Assembly (NCBI RefSeq): GCF_009938205.1
Contig: NZ_AP019655.1
Coordinates: 124,001 to 188,000, forward strand
Reading direction: 5' to 3'
Length of the DNA: 64,000 nt
Origin: Vibrio panuliri
Lineage (GTDB): Bacteria > Pseudomonadota > Gammaproteobacteria > Enterobacterales > Vibrionaceae
Position numbers and translations under genes: made by a program. The notes under the pieces were generated by a model. The model did no database searches. It saw only the letters and a program-made list of their open reading frames with translations, and had not been told where the DNA came from. Of the stretch, positions 27,167 to 36,447 are shown one piece after another (position 1 is the first letter of the stretch; the number at the start of each line of letters is the position of its first letter).

Positions 27167-27898
27167 ATGTCCAATCCCAACCCAATTGAGCGAAAGGTGA
27201 CATGGGGATGCTATGTCGCACTCGCTTTTGCAGTCGTGTTTTTCTCGGGATTAATGCAATCCAACGAATGGTACGGCGTCTTTGATTTTACAACGCTAAA
27301 TGGTTCGTTTGGTAAAGTGGCATACGGCGTACAAGAGACGGCGGAAGGGGTAGAAGCCGCCACAACATCTTTCCGCGGTAAAGGTGGTAGCGGTGCGCGC
27401 GATGGTTTTATCTTTGCGTTAACTCTAATCCCAACAGTGATGTTCGCTCTAGGTGTTATTAATGTTTTAGAACATTACGGCGCACTTGATGCAGCTCGTA
27501 AACTGCTTTCTCCGCTACTGCGCCCACTAATGGGTATTCCTGGTAGCTCAGGCTTAGCGCTTATCGCCTCACTGCAAAGTACTGACGCTGGTGCCGCAAT
27601 GACTCGCCAACTTAAAGACGAAGGTCGCCTAACCAAACGTGAAACCGACGTATTTACCATGTTCCAGTTCACCGCAGGTGCAGCGATTGTAAACTTCTTC
27701 TCGTCAGGTGCAGTGCTGTTTACGTTAACACTTGCGGACGGTTCTCTCGCGGTATCCTCTTCGATTGGTTTAGCTGTTGGTGTGATGTTCCTATTTAAGT
27801 TTATTGGCGCAAACCTATTCCGCGTTTACTTGAATATCACCGAAGGTAAAGAAGACAACAACCAAGCAGACGATCTACAAGAGGAAGCGGCAAAATGA
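27167..27898 (+). CDS. yjiH: YjiH-like membrane protein, nucleoside recognition (Gate) domain
   Basis: 243 residues with about six hydrophobic segments and a Gate-domain core (IPGSSGLALIASLQSTDAGAAMTRQLKDEG). It pairs with the YjiG-like gene, whose start overlaps its stop (ATGA), as in the E. coli yjiH-yjiG-iadA operon, where the third gene is a dipeptidase. The pair probably forms a two-part transporter or channel of unknown substrate (inference). Start ATG 27167 follows AAGGTG. Confidence 0.82.
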   Translation: MSNPNPIERKVTWGCYVALAFAVVFFSGLMQSNEWYGVFDFTTLNGSFGKVAYGVQETAEGVEAATTSFRGKGGSGARDGFIFALTLIPTVMFALGVINVLEHYGALDAARKLLSPLLRPLMGIPGSSGLALIASLQSTDAGAAMTRQLKDEGRLTKRETDVFTMFQFTAGAAIVNFFSSGAVLFTLTLADGSLAVSSSIGLAVGVMFLFKFIGANLFRVYLNITEGKEDNNQADDLQEEAAK

Positions 27899-28362
27899 GC
27901 GAAGTAAAAGCAAAGAAACCTATGGTGACTGACATCTTCGTCGAAGGTGCGAAAAAAGGCTGGGTTATCGCCACCACCTCAACGGTACCAAACGTTTTGA
28001 TGGCATTCGTGATCATTAAAGCACTGCAAATCACCGGTGCGCTAGATCTTATGGGCACCATCTTTTCGCCAATTATGGCGGTATTTGGTTTGCCAGGCGA
28101 AGCCGCCGCTGTTCTGATTGGTGCATGGATGTCGATGGGTGGCGCAGTGGGTGTGGTTATCACACTGTTTGACCAAGGTATCCTAAATGGTGCGCACATT
28201 GCGATTCTTGCGCCAGCTATCTACCTAATGGGTTCTCAAGTGCAGTACATGGGCCGAATTATGGGACCAATCGGTACAGAAGGTCGTTACATTCCAATTA
28301 TGATCGCGATTTCAGTGCTGAATGCATTTGGTGCCATGTTAGTCATGAATCTATTTGTGTAA
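27895..28362 (+). CDS. yjiG: YjiG-like membrane protein
   Basis: 155 residues, four or five hydrophobic segments. It aligns along its length with E. coli YjiG: TTSTVPNVLMAFVIIKALQITGALDLMG and FGLPGEAAAVLIGAWMSMGGAVGV. Likely partner subunit of YjiH. Followed after nine bases by an M20 peptidase gene; this replaces the isoaspartyl dipeptidase iadA found at that place in E. coli, which suggests uptake of a peptide-like or N-acyl amino acid substrate (inference). Confidence 0.87.
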   Translation: MSEVKAKKPMVTDIFVEGAKKGWVIATTSTVPNVLMAFVIIKALQITGALDLMGTIFSPIMAVFGLPGEAAAVLIGAWMSMGGAVGVVITLFDQGILNGAHIAILAPAIYLMGSQVQYMGRIMGPIGTEGRYIPIMIAISVLNAFGAMLVMNLFV

Positions 28363-28371
28363 GGGTGGCAA

Positions 28372-29496
28372 ATGAATTTCTCTCTTGAACACTATTTAGA
28401 AGAGTTGCGTCCGCTGATTAACGTCGATTGCGGCACTTACACGGTGGAAGGCATTGAGTTTATTGCCACTCAGTTTGAAGCGAAATTTGCTGATATGGCA
28501 GGTTGGAGTGTCAAACGTGTTGATTGTGGTAAAGCCGGTGTTGGCCTAGAAATTCGCAACCAGCCAGAGGCAGATAAGATTGATGTGATGCTAATTGGTC
28601 ACATGGATACGGTATTCCCTGTTGGTACTGCTGCTGCGCGCCCAATGACAACGGATGCTGAGAAAGCGTATGGTCCGGGTGTGTCGGATATGAAATCGGG
28701 GCTACTCAACATCGTTTATGCGATGCGTCACTTAGATCAAGCGGTGTTGGATAAGCTATCAATCTGCATCTGCATGAACCCTGATGAAGAAACGGGCTCG
28801 GCAGATTCGGTAGACTGGCTGCAATCTGTAGCGAAAAATGCGCACAATGTGCTGGTTGCAGAAGCCGCTCGTGCTGACGGTAGCTTAGTGAAAGCACGTA
28901 AGGGTTTAGCTGGTTATAAGCTAACTTTTAGTGGTAAAGCGGCGCATGCGGGTAATGATCCACAAAGTGGTCGCAGTGCGATTACTGAAATGGCGAACTG
29001 GATTCTAGCTATCAACGCAATGACTAACTTTGAGTCAGGCACAACGTTAAACGTTGGGGTAGTGAATGGCGGCGCAGGTGTGAACATTGTGCCGGATCAT
29101 GCTACTGCACTTGTTGATGTGCGTTTCTGGAGCAACGAAGAGTACGCGGATGTCGATGCCAAGCTTAAAGCAATGATTGAAACCCCGTTCGTTGACGGTG
29201 TGACCATCGCCTTAGAGCGTGAAACTTACAAGCCATCGATGGTGGCGAGTGAGAAAACTCATGCGCTAATGGCATTGGTTGAGGAATCCGCCAAAGAGCT
29301 TGATATAGCAATTGGTTGGCAAGAAGTGGGCGGCGGCTCAGATGCCAACAACACAGCGATTTTGGGTGTGCCAACTTTAGATGGTTTAGGCCCAATTGGT
29401 GCCGGCTTCCACAGCGATCAAGAGTACCTACAGTTAGATTCGATCGAACCGCGTATCCGTATGTTGATGCGTCTGTTAGAGAAAATCGCTCAGTAA
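28372..29496 (+). CDS. M20 family metallopeptidase, carboxypeptidase G2-like
   Basis: 374 residues. Metal ligands of the family are visible: GHMDTVFP (His and Asp), GPGVSDMKSG (bridging Asp), NPDEETGS (catalytic Glu pair), and a late His in GAGFHSDQEY. The insert KAAHAGNDPQSGRSAI marks the dimerisation domain. It resembles glutamate carboxypeptidases, which release C-terminal Glu from folate or peptide substrates; no signal peptide, so cytoplasmic. Third gene of the yjiH-yjiG operon, ended by a strong terminator. Confidence 0.88.
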   Translation: MNFSLEHYLEELRPLINVDCGTYTVEGIEFIATQFEAKFADMAGWSVKRVDCGKAGVGLEIRNQPEADKIDVMLIGHMDTVFPVGTAAARPMTTDAEKAYGPGVSDMKSGLLNIVYAMRHLDQAVLDKLSICICMNPDEETGSADSVDWLQSVAKNAHNVLVAEAARADGSLVKARKGLAGYKLTFSGKAAHAGNDPQSGRSAITEMANWILAINAMTNFESGTTLNVGVVNGGAGVNIVPDHATALVDVRFWSNEEYADVDAKLKAMIETPFVDGVTIALERETYKPSMVASEKTHALMALVEESAKELDIAIGWQEVGGGSDANNTAILGVPTLDGLGPIGAGFHSDQEYLQLDSIEPRIRMLMRLLEKIAQ

Positions 29497-29531
29497 GCTC
29501 AAAAAAATTTAGTCAACGTTCCCCGTAATAT

Positions 29532-29564
29532 AAAATCCCCAAACGTCGTTTTGGGGATTTTTTT
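29532..29564 (+). terminator. Terminator of the yjiH-yjiG-peptidase operon
   Basis: Stem AAATCCCCAAA / TTTGGGGATTT with a short loop and a T run into 29564; 36 bp after the peptidase stop. Similar hairpin to that at 33578. Confidence 0.93.
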
Positions 29565-29581
29565 GCTTGTTGGGCGGGTGA

Positions 29582-30259
29582 CTAGGTGCAGACGATCTGT
29601 TTGCGTCGATAGAATCGGGTCGGTCTACCTACTTTTCCGTGCGCGAGAAACGCTTCCAGTTCACCACACTCGACGGCTTTGTCTAAATAGCGACGAGCTG
29701 TGCTCTTACTCACGCCAATCTGGGTTGCGATGGTGTGCGCGGTGTGCTCGATATGGCTGTGGCCAAACAGATCAACAACTTGCTTTAGCGTAAAGGGGTC
29801 CGAACCAGAGCTACTGACTTCAGGCTGAGCGGCGCGATGGAATAACCCATCTAACTGAGTTTGTCTAAATGCTTCACCTTTGTGAAGGTGTTGTCTGATC
29901 TGCGCAAAACGTTCCAGGCTTTCAATTAAGCGTTGATAGTCAATTGGCTTGACCAAATAATCAAAAGCACCAAAACGATGGGCCATTTGCACTGTATTGG
30001 CGTCGTTTGCCGCCGTGACCAGAATACACTCTGGTTGATGATGCGCATTCAGCCACTCATAAACCAGTTCTACCCCTAAACCGTCAGGCAAATAATTGTC
30101 AACCAGAACCAAATCTGGTTGCGCTTGCTCAACTAGTTGCCGGGCAATCGCTTTATTGGTGGCAATACCCACCACTGAATATCCTGCGACTTGGCTGATA
30201 AAGTGATGATGTAGTTGTGCGATATTTGGATCGTCTTCGACGATAACGACAGTTAGCAT
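29582..30259 (-). CDS. Response regulator, CitB/DcuR family
   Basis: 225 residues. Receiver domain with acidic pair Glu8-Asp9-Asp10, phosphoacceptor Asp54 (LVLVDNYLPDG) and Lys in DYLVKPID. The C-terminal part (about 155-215) is a helix-turn-helix of the CitB/DcuR type (HTAHTIATQIGVSKSTARRYLDKAVECGEL). Overlaps the kinase gene by seven bases, so the two are one operon. Probable targets are the divergent DASS transporter gene and perhaps the convergent peptidase operon. Confidence 0.93.
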   Translation of the reverse strand: MLTVVIVEDDPNIAQLHHHFISQVAGYSVVGIATNKAIARQLVEQAQPDLVLVDNYLPDGLGVELVYEWLNAHHQPECILVTAANDANTVQMAHRFGAFDYLVKPIDYQRLIESLERFAQIRQHLHKGEAFRQTQLDGLFHRAAQPEVSSSGSDPFTLKQVVDLFGHSHIEHTAHTIATQIGVSKSTARRYLDKAVECGELEAFLAHGKVGRPTRFYRRKQIVCT

Positions 30260-31863
30260 AACGACTCCTTAGGTAGATAGACGGTAAAGGCCGTTTCTAT
30301 CTCGTCGCTGTCCATTTCCATATGCCCATCAACGCTCTCAATGATTGAGCGAACAATATAGAGGCCAAGGCCATGATCGGCTGAGTGATTTTTGCTGGTG
30401 AAGCCCAACTGACAAAGTGTGTTGAGTGACGAGTTGATCATTGGGCCATTGTTCGCCACTACGAAGATATACTCGGATTGTGACTGCTTTATCCAAACAT
30501 GAATATAGGGAGTTTGTGACGTTGTCACTGATTCGGTGGCGTTGTCGATTAAATTTCCCAGCAGTGAACAGAGTTGCTCTTCACTGATGGTGCGAGCCAG
30601 TTGCGACAAATCGGCATCACAGTTGAATTTTAGTGGAACACGTTTTTCACTTGCTTGGCCGATTTTTGCCAAAATCAGCCCAGAAAGGAGTGGTAAGTTT
30701 GTTAAACACTGAAGGCTATCGATCTGATCTTGGCTGACCTTGGCTTGCGCAAGGCACACATCGAGTGCTTTGGTGACTTCGCCAGCTTGCAATAGCCCAG
30801 AGATAGTTGACAGTTTATTTTGATACTCGTGGCGAGTGATTCGCATGTGCTCAATATAGCGATCAATTTGGCTCAATCGTTCTGACAAGGTTTGCAGTTC
30901 TTGATGAGCACGTAAGCTAAAGACTGCGCCATGCTGATTTCCGCTGCGGCCGACCAAGGTGACACGGTTTAGCACGAAGTCGCGTTCGTTTACTCGAATC
31001 AGGCGATTAATAAAATCTTCCCCTTCGAGGGTAAAAACTTGGGGCTGATCGATACACTCGTGCAAGGCGCATTCACCTTGGATAGTAATACCAAGCATTT
31101 CTTGGGCGTTGTGATTAGCTAGATAGATATTCTGTTGTGTATTGACCGCAATAACACCCTCGTAAGTCGCTTGCAAAACCCCTTGGTGAGTTTCTAAGGC
31201 TTGTTTCAGTTGCCAAGGTTCTAAGTGCTGCATCTTCGTTTTTACATAGTTCGAAAACCATACGGCAAGTGCAAAGCTGATTGATAACGCGCACAGTGCA
31301 ATCACCAAGAGTGGCAGTAAGTGTTCACTTGACCAAACGGCTAATGTGTCTGTCAGATACCCAACTTTTATCATGCCTAGAACGCGACCATCATTGGCAA
31401 GGATAGGCGAAATGTATCGCACAGATGGCCCTAGTGAACCGATGCCATAGGAGAGATAAGACTCACCTTTGGTGAGAGCTCGCTCAATATCTCCTCCCAT
31501 CACAGGTAAGCCAATACGCTGGGCGACAGGATGAGCGAGACGGATGCCTTGTGCATCGCTGACCGTAATAAAGTCGGCATCACTGCCTACTTGAACCGTT
31601 GTGATGATCTCTTTGACTGCGGCTTTATCACCGTTTGCGACGGCTTGAACTAGGCTGGGCAGTTGCGAAAGTTGTTGAGATTGGACTTGCGCTCGCAGTT
31701 GAATTTGATTGGTTAACACACTTTCAAGTTGGTGAGCACTATAGCTCCACCATCCAGCAATACAGAGAACCAATACACTACTTAGCAGTAGCGCAATCTG
31801 CTTTGTGAACGAAAATGCAGGGAACTGCACGCGATGACTCCTGTCGATGCTTTTGTTTAGCAT
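30253..31863 (-). CDS. Sensor histidine kinase, CitA/DcuS family
   Basis: 536 residues: membrane span about 23-43, periplasmic sensor domain (about 45-185, with SDADFITVSDAQGIRLAHP and IGSLGPSVRYISPI typical of carboxylate-binding Cache domains), second span about 187-207, PAS domain about 225-330, His345 in the H box RHEYQNKLSTISGLL, and an ATPase domain with LIDNATES and HGLGLYIVRS. The family senses citrate, fumarate or malate outside the cell. Which ligand applies here cannot be read from sequence. Confidence 0.93.
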   Translation of the reverse strand: MLNKSIDRSHRVQFPAFSFTKQIALLLSSVLVLCIAGWWSYSAHQLESVLTNQIQLRAQVQSQQLSQLPSLVQAVANGDKAAVKEIITTVQVGSDADFITVSDAQGIRLAHPVAQRIGLPVMGGDIERALTKGESYLSYGIGSLGPSVRYISPILANDGRVLGMIKVGYLTDTLAVWSSEHLLPLLVIALCALSISFALAVWFSNYVKTKMQHLEPWQLKQALETHQGVLQATYEGVIAVNTQQNIYLANHNAQEMLGITIQGECALHECIDQPQVFTLEGEDFINRLIRVNERDFVLNRVTLVGRSGNQHGAVFSLRAHQELQTLSERLSQIDRYIEHMRITRHEYQNKLSTISGLLQAGEVTKALDVCLAQAKVSQDQIDSLQCLTNLPLLSGLILAKIGQASEKRVPLKFNCDADLSQLARTISEEQLCSLLGNLIDNATESVTTSQTPYIHVWIKQSQSEYIFVVANNGPMINSSLNTLCQLGFTSKNHSADHGLGLYIVRSIIESVDGHMEMDSDEIETAFTVYLPKESLC

Positions 31864-32099
31864 ACTCGATGTTCACTCTGTCCAAGAGAAACTGAGTGGG
31901 ATTTTTGACCAAGATCTCTTGAATGAATTTTATTGTTTTTATTGATTTAACGTACTTAATCTCAATGCCGTTTCAAACGGACTTTGCACTGATTTACATC
32001 CTAGAAATCTAAGTGAGGTGAGTTTTTATTAAATTGATTCTACTCACTTTTATGACTTTTCCTCGGCATATGATGAGCAAAAATGCTGGAGGAAAAACT

Positions 32100-33503
32100 A
32101 TGTCTGCAACTCAATTGAAATTGCTAGCCTTGTTTATACTAGGTGCAGCACTTTGGTTCAGCCCGGTCCCTGATGGATTAGAGCCACAAGCATGGCAAAT
32201 GATGGTGGTCTTTGTGACCACGGTACTGAGTTTAATTTTGGCTCCTTTACCCTTAGGGGCAATGGCACTGCTGGGATTGACAGCCGCAACCTTACTTGAT
32301 GTGTTGCCAATCAAAACGGCACTGACAGGATTTGCCCATCCGACGATTTGGATGATTGCAGCGGCGTTCTTTATCTCACGTGGCTTTATTACCACTGGGT
32401 TTGGTCGGCGTGTAGGGTACTGGTTTATCGCCAAACTTGGTCATAACTCGTTGGGGTTAGCATACGGACTGGTGTTGACCGATTTGTTGTTCGCACCAGC
32501 AACACCGAGTACGACCGCCCGTTGTGGTGGCATCATTGCTCCGCTATTTCGTTCTGTGGCGAGTGCCTACGATTCAGACCCTGAAAAGGGAACGCAAAAT
32601 CGCATTGGTGCCTTTTTAGTTCAGTGTATCTTCCAATGTAATGCCATTACTTGTGCGATGTTTTTGACTTCCATGGCAGGTAACCCTTTGGCAGCAAATT
32701 TCGCCCAAGAGTTAGGTGTCGAGATTACGTGGGCGGGTTGGGCTACTGCCGCAATTGTACCTGGGCTGCTTTGTCTGTTTTTGATTCCGCTGGTGATGTA
32801 TACCTTTTTTCCTCCAGAGCTAAAAAAGACGCCAGAGATGCGTGATATTGCTAAGCAAAAGTTAGTTGAAATGGGGGGTATGACGCGAGATGAGATCATG
32901 GTGGGCATCACCTTCATTGGTATGGTGACGCTGTGGGTTTTGGGACCAACTCTGGGCATTCACTCTACGGTTACCGCGTTGTTAGGGCTGGTATTCTTGC
33001 TGTTTACACGCACGATAACATGGGATGCTGTGCTGAGTGAAAAAGAAGCATGGCATACCATTACTTGGTTTGCGGTATTGGTGATGATGGCTGCACAGTT
33101 AAACAAACTGGGCTTTATCAGTTGGTTTAGTAGCGGCATTGGTGAGTCTCTATCTGGTATGGGCTGGGTGACGACGGTAGTGATATTGCTGTTGGTGTAT
33201 TACTACAGTCACTATCTTATGGCGAGCGCAATGGCACACATTAGTGCTATGTACTCAGCGTTTCTTGCTATAGCTATTGCGGCTGGGGCTCCTCCAATGT
33301 TGGCGGCGATTGTACTCGGCATCTTTAGTAATTTGTATATGTCGACGACCCACTATTCATCAGGCCCTGCTCCTATTCTGTTTGGTGCGGGATATCATAG
33401 TTTGCAGAGCTGGTGGAAGATTGGTTTTGTGTTCTCACTCATTGTGATACCAATCTTTATTTTGGTTGGTGGCGCTTGGTGGAAGCTTCTTGGTTTGTGG
33501 TAG
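32100..33503 (+). CDS. DASS family anion transporter, CitT/2-oxoglutarate-malate type
   Basis: 467 residues and about 12 hydrophobic segments. Family features: FAPATPSTTARCGGIIAPL and YMSTTHYSSGPAPILFGAGY replace the SNT motifs of VcINDY and are typical of the CitT/SodiT branch that exchanges di- or tricarboxylates. GGAGG lies just before ATG 32100; the frame extends to 32034 without support. Divergent from the CitA/CitB-like kinase and regulator, which very probably control it. Terminator at 33578. Confidence 0.9.
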   Translation: MSATQLKLLALFILGAALWFSPVPDGLEPQAWQMMVVFVTTVLSLILAPLPLGAMALLGLTAATLLDVLPIKTALTGFAHPTIWMIAAAFFISRGFITTGFGRRVGYWFIAKLGHNSLGLAYGLVLTDLLFAPATPSTTARCGGIIAPLFRSVASAYDSDPEKGTQNRIGAFLVQCIFQCNAITCAMFLTSMAGNPLAANFAQELGVEITWAGWATAAIVPGLLCLFLIPLVMYTFFPPELKKTPEMRDIAKQKLVEMGGMTRDEIMVGITFIGMVTLWVLGPTLGIHSTVTALLGLVFLLFTRTITWDAVLSEKEAWHTITWFAVLVMMAAQLNKLGFISWFSSGIGESLSGMGWVTTVVILLLVYYYSHYLMASAMAHISAMYSAFLAIAIAAGAPPMLAAIVLGIFSNLYMSTTHYSSGPAPILFGAGYHSLQSWWKIGFVFSLIVIPIFILVGGAWWKLLGLW

Positions 33504-33577
33504 TAAGGAAAAGACGAATGTGAGTGATATTGTAGGGATAAACTCACATAAGGTTGTCAGAATTGCCTGACGCAATC

Positions 33578-33612
33578 AAAGTCCCCAGACTGCGGTTTGG
33601 GGATTTTTTTCG
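33578..33612 (+). terminator. Terminator of the DASS transporter gene
   Basis: Stem AGTCCCCAGA / TTTGGGGATT with a loop CTGCGG-like and seven T residues following; resembles the hairpin at 29532. Confidence 0.88.
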
Positions 33613-33736
33613 CATTAATACTTAGGGTTTATGATTAAGGTTGGATTTAATCACAAATCGCATTAACTCATGATGTTTTATAAGCAATTTCATGTATATA
33701 TGGGTAGGTGTAATACTCTAAATAGTGTTTTGAGCT

Positions 33737-35839
33737 TTGACAGAATTGGTAAAATCAAACAAGAAAATCATTGGGTTTTCTTTCGCTGTAATGATTGTGC
33801 TATTGCTGGCTATTCTTGTTATTAATCATGAGCGATTTTTTTCCCCACAGGTAGAGAGTGTATTACCTGATCCGCTTGCGCAGCATGCTTCGCAGTTGCT
33901 ACACCAGCGAGCGACTGAACCGATTGACGCCCTGCCTGATGATATTAGCGAAGCTAAGTTGCAAGCTTGGTTGAATGCTGAGAACGCGCAAGTTCGTATG
34001 GTGAGTTACTGGGCACTGGCAAACGAGGCATTACGTAAAGGTGATAACGAGCAAGCGGAACGCTATGCGAGAGAGGCACTGACGCTCCTTAGTTCAGAGC
34101 AACCCACCGAACTAAAAGCTAAACTCTATTTTGACTTGAGCTTAGCTTTGCTAAAGCAGGGTAAGGTTGCCGAGTCTTCAGAGATGTTTGAGCATGTCTC
34201 CGCTGCTTTTGAGCATTATGATGGCGCGCACAATGAAATCTTCGTCACCTACTATATTAAGCGAGCTTTTGAACTGTCTCACCACCAGAGCACCAGCAGT
34301 GAACTGGTACAGTTTTGGGAGGAGGTCCATCAAAAAGCCTTGTCTGTCGATTATCTTCGTATTGATGATGTTTACTATTACCTTGGTACGGCTTACTGGA
34401 ATGACCGCCAGTTTGTTAAAGGGATTAACCTAAAAGTTAAAGCGATAGAGACCAGTTTAGCGCGTGAAGACAATGACCAAGTGCAGTTTATGATGACAGA
34501 TGTTGGCATTGATTATCTATTTAATGGTAACTGTCACCAAGCAATAGAACAGTTTCAAAGCGCAATTGAGTTCAACCAAAAGAGTCGGGTCGCTAACCCT
34601 GAACGGTTGCATTACATCTTGGTTAAGCTGTACGCCGCCTATGCAGAAGCGGGCGATATCGTAAAAGCTGGGGAAACGTTAGTCGCGGCAGAAGAGCAGT
34701 TAAATATGATGGATGCCCCAGAGCGTACCGAGCATTACCGAACCTATCTTTATGCCATGCAAGCTGATTTTCAGCGTCGTGTGGGGCAAACAGACCGCGC
34801 ATTAGCACTGATTGAAATTGCCAAACAGAGACATAATGGTGAATTTAACGCTAGGGTGTATCACTTTGATGTCACGTTGGACTCCATTTTTGGTGATATT
34901 TTTTATTTGCGCGGTGATTTTGAACAAGCGATTGAGTACCACACTCGCGCTGAACGAGAGATTGTGGCGCGCGACCTCTACTACTTGCAAGCGGGAATCT
35001 ACCAAGTTCTCTATCAAGATTACTTGGCGCAAGATAACTTACCTTTGGCATTGCGCTATTTAGAAGCTGAGAACCGCTTGCAGCGAAAAATGCGAATGGA
35101 TGAAAATGAACAGTACTCTCAATACATCTATAGCTTGTTTGAAAATAAGAAGAAAGAGGGGCTAATCGCGGATCTAGAACGCAGCAAACAGAATTCAAAA
35201 TGGATGCTAACCCTATTAGCTGCAATCTTGTTAAGTGTGCTTCTGTTCGCTTGGATGCTTAAGTCAAAGAACAAAAAAATCCTTCAACTGAACCGTCAAT
35301 TGAAGGTTCAGAGCCATACTGATGGTTTGACATCGATTTCGAATCGACGTGCTTTGGATGAATATTTGAGTGAATGGAATGCACCGTCAGTCGCACCTTT
35401 GCATCGGGCGATATTTATGATTGATATCGACAGTTTCAAAAACTATAACGACAGTTATGGTCATGCGGCAGGTGATAGAGTGTTGCAGTTGGTTGCTAAC
35501 GCGATTCGACAACAGTGCCGTTCGGCAGACTTTGTTGCCCGCTATGGTGGAGAGGAGTTTGTTGTACTGCTCAATAATATCAAAGACCAAGAGGCTTGTG
35601 CGATCGCAGAAGCGATCCATCATGGCGTTAAGGTATTAGAGATTGAGCATGCGACTTCTGAGGTTAGCCACCAAGTATCGCTCAGTATTGGTATTGTCAC
35701 TTATTTACACCACAATGCCGGTGAGACTTATGAGCGAATTAAGCAAGCGGATAAAGCGTTGTACCAAGCAAAAGCTCAGGGTCGTAATCGAAGCCATCAT
35801 GTTGCTGAGCCTCTATTGATTGAGAGTAAATCATTATGA
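33737..35839 (+). CDS. TPR-containing diguanylate cyclase (GGDEF)
   Basis: About 700 residues. N-terminal membrane span about 11-30, a long periplasmic helical repeat region (about 70-470) with TPR-like units (QAERYAREALTLL, AIEQFQSAIEFN, FEQAIEYHTRAE), a second span about 493-512, then a GGDEF domain from about 540 with an intact GGEEF motif (RYGGEEFVVLL), so it should make c-di-GMP. The start is uncertain: no ATG fits, TTG 33737 or TTG 33746 are candidates with poor ribosome sites. Could feed the LapD system at the right end (inference). Confidence 0.85.
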   Translation: MTELVKSNKKIIGFSFAVMIVLLLAILVINHERFFSPQVESVLPDPLAQHASQLLHQRATEPIDALPDDISEAKLQAWLNAENAQVRMVSYWALANEALRKGDNEQAERYAREALTLLSSEQPTELKAKLYFDLSLALLKQGKVAESSEMFEHVSAAFEHYDGAHNEIFVTYYIKRAFELSHHQSTSSELVQFWEEVHQKALSVDYLRIDDVYYYLGTAYWNDRQFVKGINLKVKAIETSLAREDNDQVQFMMTDVGIDYLFNGNCHQAIEQFQSAIEFNQKSRVANPERLHYILVKLYAAYAEAGDIVKAGETLVAAEEQLNMMDAPERTEHYRTYLYAMQADFQRRVGQTDRALALIEIAKQRHNGEFNARVYHFDVTLDSIFGDIFYLRGDFEQAIEYHTRAEREIVARDLYYLQAGIYQVLYQDYLAQDNLPLALRYLEAENRLQRKMRMDENEQYSQYIYSLFENKKKEGLIADLERSKQNSKWMLTLLAAILLSVLLFAWMLKSKNKKILQLNRQLKVQSHTDGLTSISNRRALDEYLSEWNAPSVAPLHRAIFMIDIDSFKNYNDSYGHAAGDRVLQLVANAIRQQCRSADFVARYGGEEFVVLLNNIKDQEACAIAEAIHHGVKVLEIEHATSEVSHQVSLSIGIVTYLHHNAGETYERIKQADKALYQAKAQGRNRSHHVAEPLLIESKSL

Positions 35840-35956
35840 CCGCCGTTTTTTTCTTGTTCGGATAAGCGTTGTGTTTGATTAATCTTAGGTTCATCTTCGC
35901 TTCGCTATACTTTTTCTATAGTGCGAGTCTTATATAAGATTTTCTCGGAGGAAAAG

Positions 35957-36355
35957 ATGACATCAATAGTGAACCAGGTGGTGACACCAGTGGGTACAGA
36001 GTTTACCCAAGGTGTCGCTTTACCCTTAGATCAAACGACTACGCCAGATGAAAAAACGTTCTGGAGCAAAATGCGTCATTCCGCTAAGCGTGTTGGCGAA
36101 GAGTTAGCGGTGATGTGCATTAAGTCATGGTTAGCCGTTGTTGATAGCAATACGTCAGTTCGACACAAAGCCGTGTTGGGTGGGGCGTTAGCTTACTTTG
36201 TTTTGCCAACGGATATGGTGCCCGATGTGATGACTGGTGTCGGCTTTACCGATGATATGGCGGCGTTAACGCTGGCGGCTAACTCGGTGGGGAGCGCAAT
36301 CACTGAGGATCATGAAGAGCAAGCACGAGATAAGTGGCACGTCATGATCCAATAA
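35957..36355 (+). CDS. YkvA family (DUF1232) protein
   Basis: 132 residues. The DUF1232 core is clear: KAVLGGALAYFVLPTDMVPDVMTGVGFTDDMAAL, a membrane-associated segment conserved across bacteria and plants, of unknown role. GGAGG lies just before ATG 35957, so I use it over 35921. Followed by a strong bidirectional terminator. Confidence 0.85.
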   Translation: MTSIVNQVVTPVGTEFTQGVALPLDQTTTPDEKTFWSKMRHSAKRVGEELAVMCIKSWLAVVDSNTSVRHKAVLGGALAYFVLPTDMVPDVMTGVGFTDDMAALTLAANSVGSAITEDHEEQARDKWHVMIQ

Positions 36356-36397
36356 CAGTAGAGGTTGCTCGACTGCCTGAACGACGCAAACTTTAAT

Positions 36398-36427
36398 AAA
36401 AAATCCACCATTTCTGGTGGATTTTTT
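36398..36427. terminator. Bidirectional terminator between convergent genes
   Basis: Stem AAATCCACCA / TGGTGGATTT with TTTC loop, six or more A before and T after. Serves the YkvA-like gene and the leftward DAACS symporter gene. Confidence 0.95.
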
Positions 36428-36447
36428 ACATTTAGATTCGCAGCAGT

